DNA of 64,000 nucleotides from an uncultured Prevotellaceae bacterium. Lineage in GTDB: Bacteria > Bacteroidota > Bacteroidia > Bacteroidales > Bacteroidaceae. Positions 61,401 to 64,000 of the stretch are shown here, piece after piece. The stretch spans positions 1 through 64,000 of the forward strand of contig CACYNE010000001.1 of the NCBI GenBank assembly GCA_902775605.1. Reading direction: 5' to 3'. The position numbers and the translations under genes are program-made. How positions within the stretch are numbered: the stretch's first letter is position 1; every line of letters begins with the position of its first letter. The notes below the pieces were generated by a model. It saw nothing but the letters and a program-made list of their open reading frames with translations, made no database searches and was not told the DNA's origin.

Positions 61401-64000
61401 CTCAGCGCTGATGTGGCAGGTAGCATCACTGTAAATATGACTGGCGGTAAGGTTCTAAATGATGTGTATGGTGGTGGTGCATTGGCCAATACCAATACAG
61501 CAAACTGGAATAGTTCCAGCTCAACCGAAACGTATTATGTCGTATCCGGTCTGAAACCAGGAGAATCATCCGTAGCTGGGCTTTATACGTTGGATATTGA
61601 ATATAATCCGGCATCAGGGACTGCTGCACAAGGGGAAACCTATTATGAGAAGACTTATAGTCAAGTACCTTCAGGAGATATAATAGTGGGAACAACTAAT
61701 GTATCCAGCTATTACACGAGAACGGGTACAGAAGGAAACTATGATTATCATGAGATCCCAGCTGATACCAAAGCAGAAGAAGGACAAACCTATTATCAGA
61801 TAATCTATATTCAAGTTCAAGACATTACTGTAGGAACAACTGACGTCTCCAAATATTACACAAGACAAGTAGGAAGTTATACCGCTGCCACGGGTACTGC
61901 TGTAGAAAACACCATGTATTATAGGAAGGTACTTGGCAACTGGAAAGAGAACATGAATAACAATGAGAATAAAACCAAATATAAAACTATTGTCAACCTG
62001 ACAGGCGGCATCATAGGCCATCTCAGCGATAACTCTGCCAATGACTACCTTGGTGGTAATGTCTATGGTGGTGGTTTGGGACGACTGGCATCTAACACAG
62101 AGACCGCTGTTGAGGCTATGGTATATGGTGACATTGAGGTAAAAGTAGATGGTACTGCATTTATACAACGACTCAAGTCTCCTGGCACCAATCTGAACGA
62201 TGTACCCTTCTCAGGCCGTGTGTTTGGTTGTAACAATCTTAATGGTACGCCTAAGGGAAATGTTACCGTAACTGTTTCAAAGACTATACCTATTGTCAAT
62301 GGTGTTGTTGGCACCAACCATGACGAAAACAGATTTGAGATTCATAGTGTATATGGCGGAGGAAATCTGGCCAGTTACATGCCTGCAGACGGGAAAAAGA
62401 CAAAGGTTATTATTGATGGTTGCGATGATACATTTATAGAAAAAGTATTCGGAGGCGGTAACTCTGCATCAGTTCCTGCAACAGATGTCGTCATCCTTGG
62501 TTCTGGTTATATTGGCTATGCTTTCGGTGGAGGTAACGGTGCTGACATGATCTATAAAAATGGAACATGGGAACCAAACGATGGTGCTCCAATCTTTGGA
62601 AATGCATCGATTATTGCGGTAGGTGGTAAAATTGGTATGGTGTTTAGTGGAAGTGATACCAAGGGAACCGTCTATGGCAGTGCGACTGTCAAGCTTTCAA
62701 GTGAAGGCAGTGTGGGTTATACCAGCGATTGTGCTTTGAAAATCACAAATACGTATGGTGCAGGCCGAGGTGCTGATATTGCAGGTGATGTAAACCTTAT
62801 TGTCTCTACTTGTTCAGCTAACGATGCTATAGAACGTGTGTTCGGAGGATCATACGACGCCAATATCAGAGGTGATGTCAATCTGACCATTACCAGTGGT
62901 GTCTTTACCAGTGTATTTGGTGGTAATGACCATGGAGGCTACATTGGTGGCAACATTAACGTCAATATTGAGGAGACCGATAACTGTGATAAGCCTATCG
63001 TCATTCAATATCTTTATGGCGGTGGTCGAGAAGCTGCTTATCCGGGAGCCAATGCAAAGAACATATCGGGCGCAGATGTTACCAGTGGTAATATTACGGT
63101 CAATGTCAAGTCAGCTACTCGAATAGATAATGTTTATGGAGGAAGTTACAGAGCTCAGATTAATGGCAATACGGAAGTCAATATCAACATGATAACAGGA
63201 AATGAGGCTGGTCATCCTATTAGCTTCCCAGAATCTTATCGTGGTGATCAGATTCCGAATGTACTTAATCCTACTATAGAATATAATTCGGTTTCTGTTA
63301 CTTATCCTGACCCTGATGTTGAGGGATCAACTGGCTCTTCCGTAACAGGTTATTATATCATTACAGGAACAGATGAAGAAGGCCATGACATCTACACTAA
63401 GATTACATATCAAGATGCTAAGGCACAATCGGGTATAACCTACTACAGACTCATGATGAGTGGTACTATAAAAAATGATATCGGTACGATTGGTAATGTT
63501 TATGGTGGAAGTTTCGAGAGCCAGATATTCGGTAGTTCTACGGTTAATATCGGAACAGAAACTGAAATTGACATCATGAAGCGTGCAGCGGCAGGAGCAA
63601 CAGATCCAGATACACATGAATCCATTCCTGTTGGAACCATTTTAGATACGAATGGGAAGTCCATATATGACAACAATGGAAAAATCCGAGACGGTATCAC
63701 AATTGCCACAGTATCGAAGCCCGTCGTAGGAGCTCATATCACAGGTAGCGTCTATGGTGGCGGTGATCAGGGCGATGTCGGTATTGAGTACGATACAAAC
63801 AACAATAACGCAATTAATATTGTTGGTGGTACTTTCGTGAACATCGGTGCTGTCAAAGGAGCTGAAATTATGGATGGTGAAAAACATACTGGGGAATATA
63901 ACTATTCAAGCGTCACGCTCACGCCAGATGATTCTGGTGTAATTATTGCTGGTAATGTATATGGAGGAGGTAAGGGTCTTGCCAATACATTCAAATGTGA
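49452..64000 (+). CDS. Giant YGGGN-repeat surface protein B (partial, at least 4849 codons)
   Basis: The frame is open from the ATG at 49452 to the window edge. A hydrophobic signal-like segment (LFLRTFIVMVMMVMGTTGVLGQ) lies at about residues 72-93, unusually far from the start, so translation may begin later (for example GTG at 49611). Three chitobiase-C-terminal/FN3-like domains with the IYYT-(V/I)-D-(G/E)-S motif span about residues 377-608. A GLUG-like region follows (about 615-800). From about residue 1430 on there are roughly 70 [YF]GG motifs in solenoid-like repeats such as DVYGGGNLANTTASPTVNVT, arranged in larger super-repeats marked by FGCNNxNG(A/T)P. It is paralogous to giant protein A in repeat type. 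Any C-terminal sorting signal is outside the window. Confidence 0.8.
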   Translation, partial: MTKILTRILGNECSLFSLNFIKSLFTDANLFPHWEKNIPLLGKKYSHTGKNNEVAEGHTLCALFLRTFIVMVMMVMGTTGVLGQTEYTFYVINNSGKESVLAKASVETASTVLDAFKATTTSIASPFITDDNYYFYDTEAEAIAATELTNGGGNGSNTVATIDVGGDKKIYVRYYYDASLSPTPIDLSGSVQHNIMIGGRYFADNINRYRPETRATGEVTEEALLSNGHTNNYHFLWKLTGNDPYNIALTSCYTPGDRFLWGQWDDNKGSAANMYINNGVDVNVVGSGNATLGTTILSTNLHQGSKGNNLASFILLPHSSGTGYVLMAATTSNQPNNNQYAYQTCSTKNGSAYNNPWVRFSTAAKAEVVSITPRSKCERPTVTYDNSTGYVTLESATAGAAIYYTVDGSTEPSSSTTRYTAPFNISAATTIKAIAIKADRNNSDVSTKTISKLSTPTIIVNGSSIIITADNETTIHYTTDGTPPTMESSVYSTALSVTDYLGETIQAIAVKAGSITSDIASQTVTLTCAQPVISVDKENKKFSITCSEPTSGVTIYYTIDESDPSASATREIYRAPVDFDDYGFTVKAIAVADGGGYSPSSVVEKYIQETPNGSGTPGDPYLITSSYDFGLFVNMVNDNEAGACYLLTADNITASGTITATFTGTFDGGMHIISNLGHALFNTVNGGVVKNVILDNVTINSGTNVGAICNEATGDTRIYNCGVLATNSTVEKDEDGYDYITSCSSTISGSGYVGGIVGLLDGSSRVINCFSYANVSGGSHVGGIVGYNNVATTASNLKTMVMNCMFYGEVVSGSSIAPIYNGEIITNDGDANGVNNFNYFRLESNYIKNTGITKVYNCALGAETRFLQRFEFYRHLLNSNRELAAWWSSTSTTTVTKDDMMKWVMEPTQIGETTPYPILKTPGKYASVVNYTPSETPYDEANRNKGLKLTNEGDGGVLHVTIQMGTNTGGTPYSQPSGAKLKLGESGKIDLTITDKDFEHYNFNYGKVQLPYYNDYCEGNYTDNRVVTGWKIVAVTEGGTNGGYSTGADITTENGEMKMPYNFADRKTFGKDLYTTSGRVFNQGAYWDVPKGVKAITIEPYWGKAVYLSDANWDVTYKNGTGNDSKVAGYKDDAMTTAVNVPNVGGGQRYENGVSTFNDQIVYTSMGNAIASSGTGMALFQGVNVNTANRTVYDYAVVLVGNYHHNGDIEATNDKPYTVTSVDLDGDNEPDYSFMLRFNNRTAFHPVRYDFLNLIGLGMAQKTTGGKGSYNFGIMQPKGWFEVTNTALFRVTQFEYDRSDRGAAPHILQGGVIEQWVSGQNNGVSNKTIYFHVGGNVWFKEFQLGTHIDKTHTSKHPPISVTGGDFDEFYLTGLYRGDVTSYNDNAECYINGGRFGVLAGAGQEGLGDATNHKNGNITWQIDNADVTEFYGGGFNQPIQGNINTVISNSHVDQFCGGPKFGDMNTEKTVKTTATNCTFGKYFGAGFGGNAYSREAPSNVNNIDGNYTGWNTWVNQKYTQAYNAAYNGVSTEYTYQYLPMSNNTQNVARIFIDYVRFSLATTHEVTSLLTSCTINGNFYGGGSLGKVEGDVTSTLTNCSVNGSVFGAGYSADLPTVEVMNTGGFQTPPYYYEDLGTYSKGVFPTPTKTYRWEHKNAISSTNDAIDKTHYILYTTADLTTLGTVTGKVTLNIDGSTNVTGSVYGGGESSDVYGVNTSSEVTSEVEVNIKGGSMTDVYGGGQGKTTVVGGDVTVNIGQAPTGSETAYTGSATISGSVYGGSALGTVNAKKDDDWNKDTNPDDLIEINGKETKVNVLKGTINNNVYGGGLGQVNGVDGATSDVTAKVFGNTIVTIGAAGETANPIVEGSVYGGSNVNGVSKKNVTVQVIRGTIGKSVTTQGENPTTTITGGNVHGGGFGEHTLVQGNVTVNIGDMTTGETPSYSGFANILQDVYGGSAKGNVNAEKYEENSTIKLRQHGTATTLVNLYGGTINGNLYGGGLGEDNDGTENDHAANVFGPVTVTTKGGTATNVFGCNNVLGAPQSTVDVNIDGGTVSNDVYGGGNLANTTASPTVNVTNGTVSRDVYGGGALANTGGSTVNITGGTVTRDIYGGGLGDKATLGEGHSDVVALVNGDVLVNIGAVSGSGNSVTYSGSATIGGSVFGCNNVNGTPKSDVNVNIYQTAHNAANTYPTENDNTDQDNEVNSLSELAALVANYEAANYSDKFALAAVYGGGNQAAYNPETVAEGEPHKTTVHVYACSNNTIQSVYGGGNAADATHVNVIIDGGFFDQVFGGGNGKSTATFNNPGANISGSAKTYIHGGLYHQIFGGSNSKGDVASASLTIDSESGCTELISELFGGANEAVITGDITTTLACSDNEIGTFYGGSNLADINGNVTLNVKGGHYINVFGGSKGRLAQAAVGNDGDPDYQPAIPAKAANISGNVTLNLYGGTMDNAFGGSDVNGNITGKITVNVLDYQSTTCPLVVTNVYGGGNVTPYTPTYTLAENETERISPVVNVIHGTVANVFGGAKGNTAVVTASPQVNIGYDATTMGDPTTANTLLYKLTHLSNGTQDPDYSETTPDNFAAVVTGNVYGGGDLAQVSGNTQINLRKANSSVGTIYGGGNLADVSENTAVNVNNGTVTDVYGGGALANVGTNSSNTTQVTVTGGTITNVYGGGLGRIAIPVEDDPNTTDVNESELSVSAIAASVNGAVTVTVSGGNITNVFGCNNQNGAPQSTVTVNINGSDTPTAPAVYTIGNVYGGGNVANYTGTPTVTITGTSYVNNVYGGGNQAGVGGSQVNMNGGSVSGAMYGGCNTSGTVSGTSKVTVTGGTIGSAFNAPSSMDDVPQVLFGGGRGASTSVTGKTTLNVGTLSESTRTGTANIYGNVYGGSENGTIGAVDVNLYKNKIYGNVFGGGYDTDANLAPTGTLAKHAPAAGVVNVLLDGTEFDRTNADNAYMAQIFGCNNKNGTPTGLVTVRVKQTVGSTKNTNVARSSRTTYDVAAVYGGGNMADYKPSGESDSTLVIIEGCNATSIQNVYGGGNAAAAPATGVSIMGCYIIDNVFGGGNGAGTGNPGANVGSYISTGTDTQTYGRGTAFTKLYGGNINSVFGGSNTLGDIRKVIVETKKQDTSITSAYDCCTTLDVGNVYGAGSHAPMEGDVNVIMECSPQDYIDAVYGGAEEAIIKGNVKLVLTSGKFGRVFGGNNTGGSINGMITVYVREEGCENLEIGELYGAGNNAPYSQFGCYYDEDEASVYKWKPYDSKSADNDNFEVTFTQTELYPYHVRVFVESCTSIGSVFGGGKGSSATVLGNTYVNINMVKGIVDNATKSDIGKIGQVFGGGSAANVKGNTKIEIGTATASEDIGVNITRGSYTSTTVGTYLNPDRNEYKDITEPGVYGGGYSADVDGDTEINIGKENQSFGINIAGDIFGGGYGESTTVTGNVTVNIGKRTGNDTDGYTYAGYANIKGDVYGGSAKGKVNATKGGTVANPTFTANSGKTTEVNLYGGTISDTNPTSNKGNIYGGGYGENNAAADVYGPITVNVYNGSVNNVFGGNNLSGGPVKDVTVNISGGTIAHDVYGGGALAHSNTGNTTNTSDYTTSVNLTGGTVNGDVYGGGLGRLASGDDPAIAALVKGDVTVTLNGTQMVTHRTEGVLDAGRVFGANNVNGTPKGHVKVLVQKTAAVTDQDIDVAAVFGGGNQATYSPNNATEKAEVEINMTSGNDARLIVGYVFGGGNEAGTLNTAGTEVKIIDGNVKSGVYGGCNTSGTISGDTKVAITGGTIGTAWDNAPATFPTLVFGGGLGYQTLVSGSVTVEIGAMTAAVAPATDPTYSGDAIIWGDVYGGSAMGNVNAEWVTDTSTEPATTSLQYVTNTTTHVNLYGGTIKGDLYGGGLGDNTYAANVYGPVTVTVEGGIANNVFGCNNVNGAPQNTVTVNVNGTEEVIMGYAINNVYGGGNQAIYSYTDEVNPLTVTIAGGIVNNVYGGGLSADVAGSITVNMTGGKVLNDVYGGGALANTNTANWNSSSSTETYYVVSGLKPGESSVAGLYTLDIEYNPASGTAAQGETYYEKTYSQVPSGDIIVGTTNVSSYYTRTGTEGNYDYHEIPADTKAEEGQTYYQIIYIQVQDITVGTTDVSKYYTRQVGSYTAATGTAVENTMYYRKVLGNWKENMNNNENKTKYKTIVNLTGGIIGHLSDNSANDYLGGNVYGGGLGRLASNTETAVEAMVYGDIEVKVDGTAFIQRLKSPGTNLNDVPFSGRVFGCNNLNGTPKGNVTVTVSKTIPIVNGVVGTNHDENRFEIHSVYGGGNLASYMPADGKKTKVIIDGCDDTFIEKVFGGGNSASVPATDVVILGSGYIGYAFGGGNGADMIYKNGTWEPNDGAPIFGNASIIAVGGKIGMVFSGSDTKGTVYGSATVKLSSEGSVGYTSDCALKITNTYGAGRGADIAGDVNLIVSTCSANDAIERVFGGSYDANIRGDVNLTITSGVFTSVFGGNDHGGYIGGNINVNIEETDNCDKPIVIQYLYGGGREAAYPGANAKNISGADVTSGNITVNVKSATRIDNVYGGSYRAQINGNTEVNINMITGNEAGHPISFPESYRGDQIPNVLNPTIEYNSVSVTYPDPDVEGSTGSSVTGYYIITGTDEEGHDIYTKITYQDAKAQSGITYYRLMMSGTIKNDIGTIGNVYGGSFESQIFGSSTVNIGTETEIDIMKRAAAGATDPDTHESIPVGTILDTNGKSIYDNNGKIRDGITIATVSKPVVGAHITGSVYGGGDQGDVGIEYDTNNNNAINIVGGTFVNIGAVKGAEIMDGEKHTGEYNYSSVTLTPDDSGVIIAGNVYGGGKGLANTFKC
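49541..49606 (+). repeat. Three 22-nt palindromic tandem repeats
   Basis: Units begin at 49541, 49563 and 49585 and read ATTCCC-N3-CTGGGAAAAA plus AT-rich spacer. Each has a TTCCC/GGGAA dyad. They lie between the ATG at 49452 and the signal-peptide region of giant gene B; the 22-nt unit is not a multiple of three. Confidence 0.88.

Overview
The window looks like the chromosome of a Bacteroidales bacterium, most likely Prevotella or a close relative. Three things point there. Many genes are preceded by the Bacteroidetes promoter pair (TTTG, about 20 nt, then TAnnTTTG). The gene families are typical: fimbrillins, DUF3575 and DUF5119 proteins, BspA-like leucine-rich repeats, TM2 and DUF2752 proteins, and an AAA-ATPase/PD-(D/E)XK protein. 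Shine-Dalgarno sequences are mostly absent. The genus is an inference.

Region 1 (1-7404) is a tightly packed leftward gene run starting from a promoter at 7373-7404: MATE exporter, cytidylate-kinase-like protein, YfcE-type phosphodiesterase, a small membrane protein, RfbB, PurT, an FdtA-like cupin, a GNAT/FemAB-like protein and a Bax-inhibitor-1 protein, closed by a strong terminator at 139-180. A second leftward promoter with a boxA-like leader at 1-117 probably drives an rRNA operon outside the window. Region 2 (7422-16487) is rightward and mostly housekeeping: a secreted subtilase, xseA-xseB, a branched-chain aminotransferase, DUF2752, two TM2 proteins, trmB, a BspA-like LRR protein and Mrp. 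It meets region 3 at a bidirectional terminator. Region 3 (16486-22542) is leftward: a coiled-coil membrane protein, TolC, an HlyD-type adaptor and two ABC-2 permeases.

Region 4 (22684-64000) is a surface-structure island of more than 41 kb, all rightward. It opens with DUF3575 and DUF5119 proteins and five fimbrillin-type lipoproteins, as in type V (FimA/Mfa1-like) pilus loci. A 4168-residue secreted protein follows. Next come an AAA-ATPase/nuclease gene between 31-bp direct repeats and a HATPase/STAS-like (DUF4325) pair. A second giant gene is open for at least 4849 codons and runs off the right edge. Both giant proteins are built from dozens of copies of a glycine-rich motif, [VIL]-[YF]-G-G-[GSCN]-[NSG], alternating with short beta-strand-like segments. 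I read them as paralogous beta-solenoid surface proteins. The first ends in what looks like a type IX secretion signal.

Several small repeats cut across these regions. There are 7-nt (GAGARTT), 9-nt (TATAGGTCC) and 22-nt (TTCC-N5-GGAA) tandem arrays, a GC-rich palindrome, and a perfect 12-bp hairpin with a tRNA T-loop and 3' ACCA (a tRNA 'minihelix') directly after the second fimbrillin gene. The 9-nt arrays lie in frame inside xseA and tolC. One 22-nt array lies between the most upstream start codon and the signal peptide of the second giant gene, where a copy-number change would shift the frame. The giant repeat proteins and the minihelix are the best candidates for undescribed biology.
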